A stretch of DNA of 14,088 bases from Pavlovales sp. CCMP2436 (taxonomy: Eukaryota; Haptophyta; Pavlovophyceae; Pavlovales), in assembly GCA_026770615.1 (NCBI GenBank), contig MU631637.1:126896-140983 (forward strand), read 5' to 3'. The position numbers were made by a program, and so were the translations under genes. Shown here piece after piece: positions 1 through 8,900 of this stretch (position 1 is the first letter of the stretch; every line of letters begins with the position of its first letter). The notes under the pieces are model-generated. The model was not told the origin of the DNA. It saw only the letters and a program-made list of their open reading frames with translations, and did no database searches.

Positions 1-131
1 ATATATATATATATATATATTGACTGATAGGGATTCAAGCTGGCGTCTGACTGTTCTGAATGTTTTGCTGGTCTGAGCGCTGCGTCGCCCATTGCCTGCT
101 GCGTGCCATATATATATATATATATATATAC
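1..131. repeat. AT microsatellites flanking the left inverted-repeat arm
   Basis: Two pure (AT)n tracts lie at about 1-20 and 108-130 on either side of a unique 83-bp segment. The second tract runs into a short (CATA)n stretch. This is simple-sequence DNA. The matching right-hand arm of the 83-bp segment also has an AT-rich stretch on the corresponding side. Confidence 0.9.
25..107 (+). repeat. 83-bp inverted repeat, left arm
   Basis: The segment beginning TGATAGGGATTCAAGCTGG and ending GCTGCGTGCC is the reverse complement of 4700-4782 with only three mismatches in 83 positions by my reading. It is either one of a pair of dispersed MITE-like copies or the left terminus of a 4.7-kb unit carrying the YjbQ-family gene and the broken Kelch gene. 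No coding potential is seen in it. Confidence 0.85.
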
Positions 132-194
132 ATACATACATTGCGATCCTGTGAACTCAAGTGAACTCATAAGAAATACTTATTTTATCTATTC

Positions 195-809
195 TCAGCT
201 AGACAGAGAGAAGAGACAGTCAGACAGGCAGACGCACCTGTCCTCCGCAATTTTTTCATAAAAATTCGCGAGCATGGGCTGCACCGCGTCGCACGCCTCT
301 TTGGTGAGCTCGCAAAGGTCCTTGAGAGGCGTCGATGAGATATCGTAGCCCTTGCCAGTGGTAGTAATGGCGGTCTTGGAGAGGGTGTCGAGCAGGCCCT
401 AGTTATGCAACAGGCAGCCGACAGACAGACTCGATGAACACACCATTCACTCACACCATTCACGGATGTGAGGCCCGTGGCACGGGTGAGGCCCGTGGCT
501 CACCATACTCCCCCACATCCGCTGCGGTGCTATCCCTAAAAGCGAGATGCAGCTATGCGTACGGCAGCCTGCAGGGCTCAAGGCGAGGGCGGGTGGGGAT
601 GTGCACACCTGGATGATTGCATCCTTTCGCGTGAGCTCTGTTTTGAGCAGGTGCACCTCCTGGGAGAGGTTCTCTACGGTGTTGGCCACGACAAACGACC
701 TGCGCTGGACGACGAGGCCGCGCATTACGCTGCTCGCCACCGGGCCGGGTGCGCGGAACGCCAGTGCGCTCCCGCTCGCGAGCGAGAGCAGGGCGAACGC
801 GCGTGCCAT
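195..809 (-). CDS. small unknown protein with plastid-type presequence, 2-3 exons
   Basis: I do not recognise the family. Reading leftwards, exon 1 is 809-609, intron 608-399 (GTGTGC...CTAG), exon 2 is 398-238, a 39-nt intron 237-199 (GTGCGT...CTAG), and the stop is at 197-195, giving about 121 residues. The N-terminus MARAFALLSLASGSALAF is a signal peptide ending in SALAF-RAP, like the ASAFAP motif at the signal-peptide cleavage site of plastid precursors in secondary red algae. The next stretch, with RGLVVQRR, could be the transit peptide. The mature part is charged and probably helical (ENLSQEVHLLKTELTRKDA, then KDLCELTKEACDAV). The 39-nt intron is a multiple of three without a stop, so reading through gives about 134 residues ending at the same stop. 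An in-frame ATG at 944 exists, but the start at 809 places the hydrophobic segment at the terminus. The gene is head-to-head with the YjbQ-family gene. Confidence 0.65.
468..503 (+). repeat. 18-bp tandem repeat within an intron
   Basis: Two adjacent 18-bp units starting GTGAGGCCCGTGGC (468-485 and 486-503) lie in the first intron of the minus-strand gene. Next to them, at about 440-462, ACACCATTCAC also occurs twice. This is minor simple duplication. Confidence 0.75.
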
Positions 810-1027
810 TACCCTCGGCCACGCGATAAGCGATTCGGGGGCGACCGCAATCACGGGTGTTTTAAAAAGTTGAACTCTCGATGTCTCTGCTGATTCGGAC
901 GCTAGTGGTGGGGTTCTTAGTGGGAGGCTGTGGGGCGCTAACATCGCGGGTCTGGGGGTCTGGGGCGGAGCCTGGGTCTGGGGGCGGCCCAGAAATCAAA
1001 ACTTAAATCAACACTCTGACTCTAGCG
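810..1027. promoter_or_regulatory. shared divergent promoter, G-rich
   Basis: This 218-bp stretch lies between the two divergent start codons. On the plus strand, 905-987 holds many runs of three to five G with repeated GGTCTGGGG units, a possible G-quadruplex region. AT-rich blocks lie on both sides, TTTTAAAAAGTTG at about 860 and AAAACTTAAATC near 998. No clear TATA box sits at a standard distance. Co-regulation of the pair is inference from the layout only. Confidence 0.5.
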
Positions 1028-2187
1028 ATGGCGTCGTGGGGGAGGCTGTGGGGGCTGCTGGCGCTGGCTGCGCAGGCGGGCGCGCTCGCGCGGCCGCGGC
1101 CCGTCGGCAGCCGCGCTGTGGGCGTGCGCGATTATGGGGCGCTAACACCGTCCCGCCACGATGGTAGTGGCGGCCGCGCTGCGGGCGCGCGCGCGCACGT
1201 TTCGATGTGTGAGCTCGTGACGCACTACGAGGAGGTCACGGTCAAGACGTGCCGCTATATCTCTCTCTTCGACATCTCGCAGGACGTATGCACAACTCCC
1301 CCCTGTAATCCCCCTTTGCGTCTTCCCGTGCCACGATGCCGTTGCATAGGGCCGTCGTGGCGCTGATATGCCGTTTCCTTCGCTGTGTACCTGATCAGCC
1401 TTAGCGGTGGGGACGGTATCCATGTGCTCTGCAAAGGTCCTTTGATCCGAGTGTTCTCCCAACGCTTGGGTCCGGTGGAGACCTGTCAGGGGACGGACGT
1501 ATTTCTAGATATTTACACACTGCCGTTGCTCACCCGCAGGTAGCTGACATAGTCGCAAAGTGCGGCTGCCAGGAGGGCACGGTCACGGTGATGAGCAAGC
1601 ACACCACATGCGGCCTCTTTATGCAAGAGTATGAGCCGCGCCTCGTCGACGACATCCGGCAGTTTGTGCTCAAGCTCGCACCCGTCGAGTTCCCCTACCT
1701 CCACAACGACCTCCCCTTCCGCAAGGTGCGCCACGGCCTCCCCAGCTCGCACGGAGCTGCCTGCTGCCGGCGGTGCTATCCCACTGCCTGCAGCCACTCG
1801 CCCTGCCTGTCACAAGCTCTCACCCGCGCGCCCACCCCGATCCGTGGGCCGCGAGCAGGGCCCCCCGGACTGGCCGGGCGGCGACGAGGCCTGGCGTGAT
1901 TTCCGCGCGTCCGAGCCTGTGAACGCGCACTCGCACCTGATCGCCATGATGCTGGGCACGACCGAGTCGATCCCGATCACAAAAGGGAAGATGGTGAACG
2001 GGGTGTAAGTGCTGCCCTCGTCACTGACTGCTGCCGCTGCCTGCTCTCACCGGCTGCCCGTCCTGCCTAACCCCACTGTGCCGTGTCTATTACAAGCAGG
2101 TACCAGAATATTATGTTCGCAGACCTCGATGGATCCTGGAAGGGCAAGGACCGCAAGGTCGCCGTGCAGGTTACCGGCTCGAAGTGA
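1028..2187 (+). CDS. YjbQ/UPF0047-family protein, 4 exons, with N-terminal signal sequence
   Basis: Exons are 1028-1285, 1540-1725, 1859-2004 and 2100-2187, giving 225 residues. Phases close cleanly, and the third intron has a strong GTAAGT donor. Residues 1-22 (MASWGRLWGLLALAAQAGAL) form a signal peptide and the next 35 or so are a low-complexity leader, so the protein probably enters the secretory pathway or plastid. The UPF0047 core starts near residue 60. The family signature is visible as SKHTTCGLFMQEYEPRLVDD (from S105, equivalent to the HTSA...DP..DD block of bacterial YjbQ), then a GPPDWPGGDEAW segment, then NAHSHLIAMMLGTTESIPIT (H172 and H174), then YQNIMFADLDG and a C-terminal VAVQVTG strand. 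E. coli YjbQ is about 138 residues, so the domain is complete. Weak thiamine-phosphate-synthase activity is reported for some members, but the true role is unsettled. The first intron carries a copy of the 135-bp repeat. Family call sure, targeting moderate. Confidence 0.88.
1385..1520 (-). repeat. 135-bp dispersed repeat, copy R1 (inside intron 1 of the YjbQ-family gene)
   Basis: This is a full-length copy, oriented opposite to the gene. It runs between GTGTACCTGATCAG and TATTTACACAC and shares the blocks CCGTCCCCACCGCT, TTGCAGAGCACA, GACAGGTCTCCAC and ACGTCCGTCCCC with copies at 10704 and 12170. Its inner end lies 19 bp before the intron acceptor. The termini GTGTG...CACAC are complementary, as in a short-TIR MITE. 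Confidence 0.85.
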
Positions 2188-2549
2188 TAGCTGATGTATT
2201 CCGCTCGGGGCATGGTGGCGATCAGGCGATGATATCGCTACCCTTCGTGGACGCACAGGAGAACTTGAATATAAAAATGCATATGAGTTAACAACTAGGT
2301 CAATGTTTCTCATGTCAGCAGCACGTTCAAGCAAGTAGATATAATTACAACGACGTAAAGCAGGCTGTAAATAAAAGAAAACAAACGCATTTGAGCCAAT
2401 ACTTGTATTTTAATTATAAGCGCCAAATATTATCGCGTTTCATTTCCCATGCAGCCTAGATCCGCCACTTTCCCGACTTCTTATGACGAAATTGAGACGT
2501 GAAATGTCCCAAAATGACTATAAAAGACATATATTAAAGTTAAAGTAAA

Positions 2550-2637
2550 TAACTAGCCGATATATGAATCGCGCGATGAACGCGCAGCCACTCCCTGAGG
2601 CCTGATCCCTGTCCGGTTGAGACCGGACTATTTTTTT
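2550..2637 (+). ncRNA. possible small RNA ending in hairpin plus T-run (Pol III-like)
   Basis: A perfect 7-bp stem GTCCGGT/ACCGGAC with a 4-nt loop (2611-2628) is followed after two bases by seven T. A second hairpin GCGCG-ATGAA-CGCGC lies about 40 bp upstream. A TATA-like ACTATAAAAG occurs near 2518, roughly 30 bp before the possible 5' end. In eukaryotes this layout fits a type-3 Pol III gene, but I recognise no RNA family. Start and identity are guesses. Confidence 0.25.
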
Positions 2638-3030
2638 AAAACTAGTTTCAACACTTGTACCGGTTAGGTCTGGCCGCAGTGTTCAAACAGGCGTTTAAAG
2701 TCTAGCCGCCGATCCGCAACAAATTGGGGGCGTGTGCGTGGCTGTCGCACACCGACGCTAATTTAACTCTGACGGGCCCTCACATTCCTCTCCCATCGGT
2801 TCGAAGACGGTTATCCATGCGTAAAGCAGCTCTTGCGGCCGTGCGAGTTGTCGCTGGACGAGTAGTCGTCCAAGCCGTCGCCAAACGTCCGCGGGAGCCG
2901 CGGGCTCGGTCGCTGCCGTGCGCGCGGAAGTTCGGCCGACTTGCCTGCCATCGAGTCCGCGTTGTCGGGCGTGATATGCTCGGTACAGTTGCCCGCGCTC
3001 AGGGGGAGGTGGGGCTACCCCCGGGCATCA

Positions 3031-3107
3031 CTGTGAAAAACCCACCTGGGGCAGGTTTTCCGGCTGTGATAACCCCACCTCGGGCCGTGATAATCCCACC
3101 TCGGGCC
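3031..3107 (+). repeat. 21-bp tandem repeat
   Basis: The units GTGATAACCCCACCTCGGGCC (3066-3086, one base shown over 20 only in length) and its near copy (3087-3107) are adjacent and differ at one position. A diverged third unit with AACCCACCTGGGGC lies just upstream at about 3032-3053. Function unknown. Confidence 0.8.
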
Positions 3108-3675
3108 GTGCAGGTCCTGGTGATAAACCCGGGGTGGATATGGGTACCTACCTAGAAATAAATTTAAGAAATTATTCACGTTTGTATACGTCGCTGGGCC
3201 TTTAAAATGCATGCCTCGGGTGTTGAGATAATTACTGTAATAACTTTTGCGAGATGAAAGAACTGAATAGAGAGCTGGGCCCATAATGACCGCGCACGGA
3301 GGGCAACCCGGACTGGGGCGCATGACCTGTATGCACGCTCAGGAGCACGCGAAGACGTTCACTGGCAACGCAACGATGGCCTGCCGGTAGTTTAGGAGTC
3401 TCTGGCTTGTAAGTTAGAGCTCATGTGATAAGAACGCAACCGCTGGTTTTATCTAGTTAATGTTAATGAAATAAGATATGGCTTCTTAATAGTAAGATAT
3501 CTTACAAATGCAATATACTACGAATACAAGTATAGCTTCACCAGCAACCCACTGAGATGGACAGTGGAGAGCAGCCCCGCTGGAGACAAAACGATCAACA
3601 GTCGTACTATTTTAATAACCCTATTTAATGATTATTTTTAAAATAAAGCTGTATATTAGTTATTAACTGCTATAG

Positions 3676-4253
3676 GCCGCCGACGCGAGCGCAGTGCGGC
3701 CCGACGGGCGGTGTGGGCACTGCTCGGCGATCACGCACAACAGCAGCTCGGAGGTCGTCATCTTTGGCGGTTACGCGGAGGACGGCAGCTGCTTAAACGA
3801 CGTGCTCTCCTTCAGCGTGTGCACGCGCAAGTGGACGCTGTACGAGTGCGCCGGCGCGAGCCCGAGCCCACGCAACGACCACGCGGCCTGCCGCGTGGCG
3901 GAGAGCATGTACGTGTTTGGGGGTGATGACTCGAACGAGGATTCGCTCAATGACCTGTGGGAGTACGCCCTGGACGCGTGTGCGTGGACGCACGTGGTCG
4001 GCGCAGGGGGTAGCGCGCCGTTCCCGCGCGATGGCCACTCGCTCGTCCCCCTCGGCACTCGCTCGACTCGGCGCTGCACTGCTTCGACCTGCAGCGGCAG
4101 CGGTGGAGCAGCCTCGCGGTTGGTGGCGAGCACCCGCGCACGCGCACCGGCTACGCGGCGATCCCGTGCGGAGGCGGCGTCCTCATCTTCGGCGGGCACG
4201 GCTTGGGCCGCGAGTTCTTCAACGACACCTTCCTGCTGCGCGTGTTGCCGTGA
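3676..4253 (+). pseudogene. Kelch-repeat protein fragment, frameshifted and lacking 5' exons
   Basis: A splice acceptor (CTATAG) at 3675 precedes an open frame without an ATG. It begins AADASAVRPDGRCGHC. Kelch blades follow: SSEVVIFGGYAEDG...NDVLSF...W, then SPSPRNDHAA...MYVFGGDDSNEDSLNDLWEY...W, then APFPRDGHSLVPLG. At about 4045-4062 the Kelch pattern leaves this frame and resumes in another frame as DSALHCFDLQRQRW, then PRTRTGYAAIPCGGGVLIFG and NDTFLLRVLP, with a stop at 4251-4253. The FGG strand and turn of the third blade are missing, about 15-20 residues. The 10-mer CACTCGCTCG occurs on both sides of the break (4036-4045 and 4056-4065), suggesting a slippage deletion. Kelch propellers are protein-interaction scaffolds, so no specific role can be given. 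Alternatives are a sequencing error or a living gene whose 5' exons lie upstream. Kelch call sure, pseudogene status moderate. Confidence 0.7.
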
Positions 4254-5180
4254 GGCAGCGCTGACGAGTGCTGACGATACTGAGCGCTGCTCGCGATTGA
4301 TGATATGACTGCGCTGCGCTGCAATGACCGGCCGCTTCCAAGTGTCAAGCAACTTGACTCGGTATATTTCAATGTATAGTTAACTAACTATTACTTACTC
4401 CCCGCGTCATACCGTTGCATGCTTATGGGTACATACTACATTTGTAAGCATTCCCGACGTCCTCTCCGGCTGAAAAGTTGGTGCCCAGTCGCCTGGGACC
4501 TGTGGCACATTTGACTAGCTGACAAGCACCCACTAGGGAAAAAAAGGAGTGCTCACGTAAATAAATAAATACATTTATCCAGCGTGGGAACACGACAAAC
4601 AGCAACCAGCAGATCATCTCCCTAAACGCCCTTGCCCGGGCACACTACCGGAGATCCATCGGCACGCACGGTGGCGCCCAAGCCAGCGCAGCCGACTAAG
4701 GCACGCAGCAGGCAATTGGCGACGCAGCGCTCAGACCAGCACAACATTCAGAACAGTCGGACGCCAGCTTGAATCCCTATCATAAATACATATATAAAAA
4801 AATGCTGTTGTTTTTCAACTTTTGAGAACTCGGCCCTCTACGCCGCGAGGACTCGGATCCCAGCAACGCCGCGCTTGAAGGTGGGGCCGATGGGTTGTGG
4901 GCTGGGCTAGTACATATGCTCCCCGAGCGCGCCATGCCACCTCTAAGGCGCGCAGGTGCGGCCGTCGCACCCTCGATCACCTGAGGCTGAGACGGGGAGC
5001 GATCAGGGGCGATCAGGCGGTTCTTTGGAGGAAAAGGGCACACGGCTCACCTATGAGGCGCGCGACGGCTCTTAGGGCCTTCTCCCGGTCCCCGGGCCTT
5101 CAGGGGGGCGACACAGTACTTTATAAATCACGCGCGTGAGCTCTGCACGCGCGTGCAGATCTGCCGCGCGCGACGTTATA
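4254..5180. other. intergenic region with the right inverted-repeat arm
   Basis: I see no supported gene. The sequence holds a (TAAA)n stretch near 4560, the 83-bp repeat arm at 4700-4782, and a GC-rich block from about 4840 to 5110 with GGCGATCAGG-type repeats. Minus-strand open frames here are short and resemble no family. Confidence 0.6.
4700..4782 (-). repeat. 83-bp inverted repeat, right arm
   Basis: This is the reverse complement of 25-107 with three mismatches. It is followed by an AT-rich stretch (TAAATACATATATAAAAA), as the left arm is bounded by an AT tract on the corresponding side. Confidence 0.85.
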
Positions 5181-5219
5181 ATGAGCGTGGACATGTTCGC
5201 GGTGGACGGCAGTAGTTGA
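5181..5219 (+). pseudogene. decayed duplicate of the RAD54-like gene's start
   Basis: The reading MSVDMFAVDGSS followed by TGA matches the first codons of the gene at 5938 (MSVDEFAVDDAE). The DNA shares ATGAGCGTGGAC and TTCGCGGT. A GC-rich CGCGCG-containing leader precedes both starts. It is a truncated 5' copy left by local duplication, unless it acts as an upstream open reading frame. Confidence 0.65.
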
Positions 5220-5937
5220 CTTCGGAACGGCAGATACAACACACACCAAATATATTTGAGAATTCTATACACAATTTTGCACGCGCTCTGCCGTGCAGAT
5301 ATAAAGCGTGCAGTGGCGGATTGAGCAGCTCGTGGCAATATTTATCTGATGAAATTATGTATAAAGATCGCTCGCAAGCTCTTGCTTGGGACGTCGGCTG
5401 GACGTCGCTGTTTAAGCGCTAGCCTTGCCGGTGAGAAACGAGAAGGTTGCAACACAAGATATATATTTGAGTATTTTATATAATTTCGCAATTATTGTAT
5501 AATTATAAACCGCAATTTCGATATAATAAATCGCGCGCGAACACTCTGGAACTGGAACTAGACGCGGGCGTTGGGCGATTTCTATATAGAAATTGCAGAC
5601 ATTTATTATTCCTCTCGCGTGCGATTTATATATCTTTATATATCATGGCACCTGATAATTCACATTATGGATATATAATAAATCGGGCGCAAACTCTGGA
5701 ACTGGACGTTGATGCGAACTTCAAACTGCTTCTTGATCACAGCTTACTACTCCCATCCTGCTTGCTGTCCCCGCCATCTAGACTAACGGGTGCGGTGCGA
5801 CGACCTCCGCGACGACCTCCGCGAAGCTCTCATCATTTACTCTTGATCAGTAATATAATTGAAATTCTATAGAGTATGTAATTGAAATCTTATATATAAT
5901 TGAAATCGCGCGCGAGACGGAGTCTCCGCTCATCGCG
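5220..5937. promoter_or_regulatory. AT-rich leader and promoter of the RAD54-like gene with degenerate duplications
   Basis: Partly repeated blocks are visible. TATATTTGAG...TTTTATA-like sequence occurs near 5251 and 5461. GATATAATAAATCG followed by ACTCTGGAACTGGA occurs at about 5520-5550 and again at about 5670-5706. TAATTGAAAT is present three times between 5855 and 5910, just before CGCGCGCGA and the start codon. GACGACCTCCGC is tandemly doubled at 5799-5822. No complete gene is seen. The transcription start cannot be placed. Confidence 0.5.
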
Positions 5938-8900
5938 ATGAGCGTGGACGAGTTCGCGGTAGACGACGCGGAGGTGCAGTTCTTGATCGATTCGACTAAC
6001 GAGATCGAGAGCTTGGCGATCTTCGCCGACGCGCTCAAATACGACGGCAACGAGCGGCAGCTCTCCGTGCTGCACGACATTGGCAACGTGCTGCAGCGCG
6101 CGGTCGGCCTCACGACCTACGGTGGGCCGCCGCCTGCTCCCTCGGCTGCCGCGCACCGCTTCAACTCGTCGATGAGAAGCAAGCCGCCGATCATGAGCGG
6201 CGCATTGGTGCTGACGCGCGGCGACAACGGACGGTCTACGCTGATGTCGATGGTCGACCAGAGCTGCGACGAGATTGACGAGGACGACGACGTCTTCGAG
6301 CATCCGCCGCCTCCGGCGCGCGCGGCTCGCGAGGCGAGCTACCATGCTGGCAGCAAGCGGCGGCAGCAGTCCCACTCCCCGCGCGCTCTCGACAGCGACG
6401 AGATGATGATGCCGCCGCCGGCGCAGCGCGTCGCGCTCGAGCCGGCGAGCGCGATCGACTGGCGCCAGCCGACGACCGACTCGCGCGATCGACTCGCGCG
6501 CGCCGCCGTGCCGCAAGCTGACGACGTGTTCGAGATCAACCTGCTACCGGAGCCTCCCGCGCTAAACTCCCTGCTCCGTCCCCAGACCCTCGCTTCAACA
6601 GGCCTGTGGGGGCCTACTGCCTTCGACGAGCCGGGCGACTACACGGACGACTACAATTGCGCGCAGCAGTACGGGCAGCAGGACGACATGCGGTTCTTCG
6701 AGGGCAACGACGTTGAGGAGTATCAGCCAGCGCAAGGGCTGCCGCTTTGCCCTGCTGCTGTCGAGATCGACTTGACCGCAGACGACGACGACTTTGAGCC
6801 GATTCCTGCCACGAGGCAAACGGTACACCCCGGACACGGCACGCCAGCCTCCTCGCTGCCCTTCAGGCCGCCGATGCGCGTCTACCACAACTTGCAGCCG
6901 GCGGTCGAGCTCGCGCCGGGCATCGCAGTTCCGGCGCGGCTCGCGCAGCAAGTGAGCGAGCCGGGCTACTGCTGCAGCACTGCTCCTGGCCTCAACCCCC
7001 CCCCCCTCACACACCCCCCCACACTCCACCCCCACCTCACCGTCCACGCCACCTACCAACCCTAATCACCACTAACCTCAGCTCCGCCCGCACCAGCGCG
7101 ATGGCATCGTGTGGCTCTGCCGCGGCATTGGTGGTGAGCTCGTTGAAGGGCACGGGGCGGTGGTGTGCGCCCGACCCTCCGCCCCGCCGCCGCCTCCGCC
7201 GCCATTGCCGCCGCTCGCGCCGTCCGCCCACGCGCGCGCCCGCCAACTCAAGCGCTTGCCCCTCCCCCCCTGACCCTTTGCAGCTCGCCGACGTCCCCGG
7301 CCTCGGAAAGTCTGCGCAGATCATTGGAACGTTGCTCGCGTCAAGCAGCTGGGTCAAAAAGTTGCTCATCGTGTGCCCCGTCTCGCTCGTCGACAACTGG
7401 ATCGCCGAATTTCAGAAGTGGGCACCCGAGGTGCAGGTAGGCAGCGAGCAGAATGCTGCAGCAGCATTGCCCCTGGCACTAACCCCCCCCCCATCCCCAT
7501 CTAATCTTCAAACGCAGCCCCCGTCGAAGATACTCGGGCCCGACGGAGTACTGGCTATGCGCATCTTCATCAACTACTCGGGCCCTTCAACGCGCGTCAT
7601 CATCGGCAGGTAGCCGTGTGCGTTACTAATCAAGGTGTGCGCTAAGCGTTACTTCTAGTGCTCACTGACACCCCCCCCCCCCCCCCCGCCCCACACACAC
7701 AAACACGCACACGCACGCACACACACGCACACCTGTCCAAAGCTATGAGCGCATGCGCGGAGATGCGCAGAAGCTACTCTCTCGCGCCAACATCAATCTG
7801 ATTGTGTGCGACGAGGCCCACCGCCTCAAAAACTCGACGACCCAGTACGCCCGCTCGCGCCGTGCCTGTCACACCGCGCCCGTTCTGTCCACCGCGGCCT
7901 GCAAGTGGCCACCGAGCCCCGCGTGCTGATCGCTCCGCCCCCTGCCCCCCGCTCGCCTATGCCCGTCTTAGGGAGTACAAGGCCATCGCCACAATCAGCG
8001 GCGCGGGCGCCGCTGTGATCCTGGTGACTGGCACGCGAGCCTGCCCCTGAATCCGTCCCGCGCGTCCACTCCAAACCCATCCAGCGTCCCCTCCCCTCTA
8101 AACTCGCCCTGCGCGTCCCCATCTGAACCCGCCCTGTGCGTTTAGGTGACTGGCACGCCCGTCCAGAACAACGCAGGCGAGTTCTGGGCGATGACCAACC
8201 TTGCACTGCCTGGCGTGCTCGGCTCGCTGTGGCAGTTCAAGTCCAAGTACGAAATGCCGATGGCTTGCGGGCAGATGGACAATGTGCTGCTCCGCCAGCT
8301 ACAGCGGGATGTACGTCCGCCCCCGCCGCGTGCGCGCGCAAAGCAACACAGGCGAAAAGCCACAAAGGTGAACGCGCGTCCTGCTGACTGCCTCTCTCTC
8401 TAACTGCCACTGATTGCCTCTCAGACGAACTCATTCGTGCTGCGGCGCGGCGAGGATATCCTCCGACAGTGGCTCCCGCGCCGGCGCGAGCTGCTGGTCT
8501 TCTGCAAGGTGAGCTCAGTGCACCCCCCCCCCTTTCCCCACATACACACACACTGCCCCCTCCCCCCCCCCCCCAATAGTGCAATCTGCTCACCCCCCCC
8601 CCCACTGGTGCTTTATATAGATCACCGCTACGCAGCGCGAGCTCTATGTTGACGAGATTGCGCAGTGGTCAAGCACTCGGCTCGACGGCGCGAGGCCATC
8701 GGCGCATTCGCTTGTACTGCTTCACAAGCTGCAGAAGATCATCGCACATCCCTGCCTCGTGACGAGCGGGCGTGGCGCCGACGAGCCCAACATCGATCTC
8801 ATGCTCAGTGGCAAGCTGATCGTTACCCGCTCGCTGCTCCGCGCGATACACGCGCAGACCGACGAGAAGGTGCTTCTCACCTCCAACAACTGCTACACGC

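Larger units (their letters stand above)
2188..3675. other. intergenic region without a convincing gene
   Basis: This 1.49-kb stretch is AT-rich to about 2580, GC-rich from about 2700 to 3140, and AT-rich again to the Kelch segment. The open frame 2817-3155 begins MRKAALAAVRVV and is arginine-rich, so it looks faintly like an organelle presequence. It lacks a recognisable domain and ends in tandem-repeat DNA, so I do not call it a gene. A perfect 14-bp palindrome GTAAGATATCTTAC lies near 3491. The possible RNA unit and the tandem repeat are listed separately. Confidence 0.6.

Noticed and set aside
1286..1539. Whole intron 1 of the YjbQ-family gene as an introner
   Set aside because: The repeat copy fills only about half of the intron, and no direct repeat longer than 3 bp flanks the intron. 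It is a repeat inside an intron rather than a repeat that made it.
2611..2637. Rho-independent terminator
   Set aside because: The hairpin plus T-run looks bacterial, but every gene here has spliceosomal introns. I kept it only as a possible Pol III unit.
2797..2810. tRNA B-box (GGTTCGAAGAC)
   Set aside because: No T-arm stem pairs around it, and no A-box or acceptor stem is found at the right distance.
2817..3155. 113-codon reading frame starting MRKAALAAVRVV
   Set aside because: It is arginine-rich, has no domain, and its second half is tandem-repeat DNA. It is more likely a chance frame in GC-rich sequence.
3015..3323. 102-codon minus-strand frame rich in HGPRW repeats
   Set aside because: The repeats only mirror the 21-bp tandem DNA repeat, and no other support is seen.
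4423..4617. 64-codon minus-strand frame with a hydrophobic start
   Set aside because: It is short, AT-rich, isolated, and its codon use is unlike the real exons.
7163..7165. Donor at GGTG|GTGAGC (about 7132) for exon 2
   Set aside because: It has a good donor consensus but puts exon 3 out of frame. The GTGTGC donor at 7163 restores GHGAV-LADVPGLGKS, which fits the RAD54 pattern.
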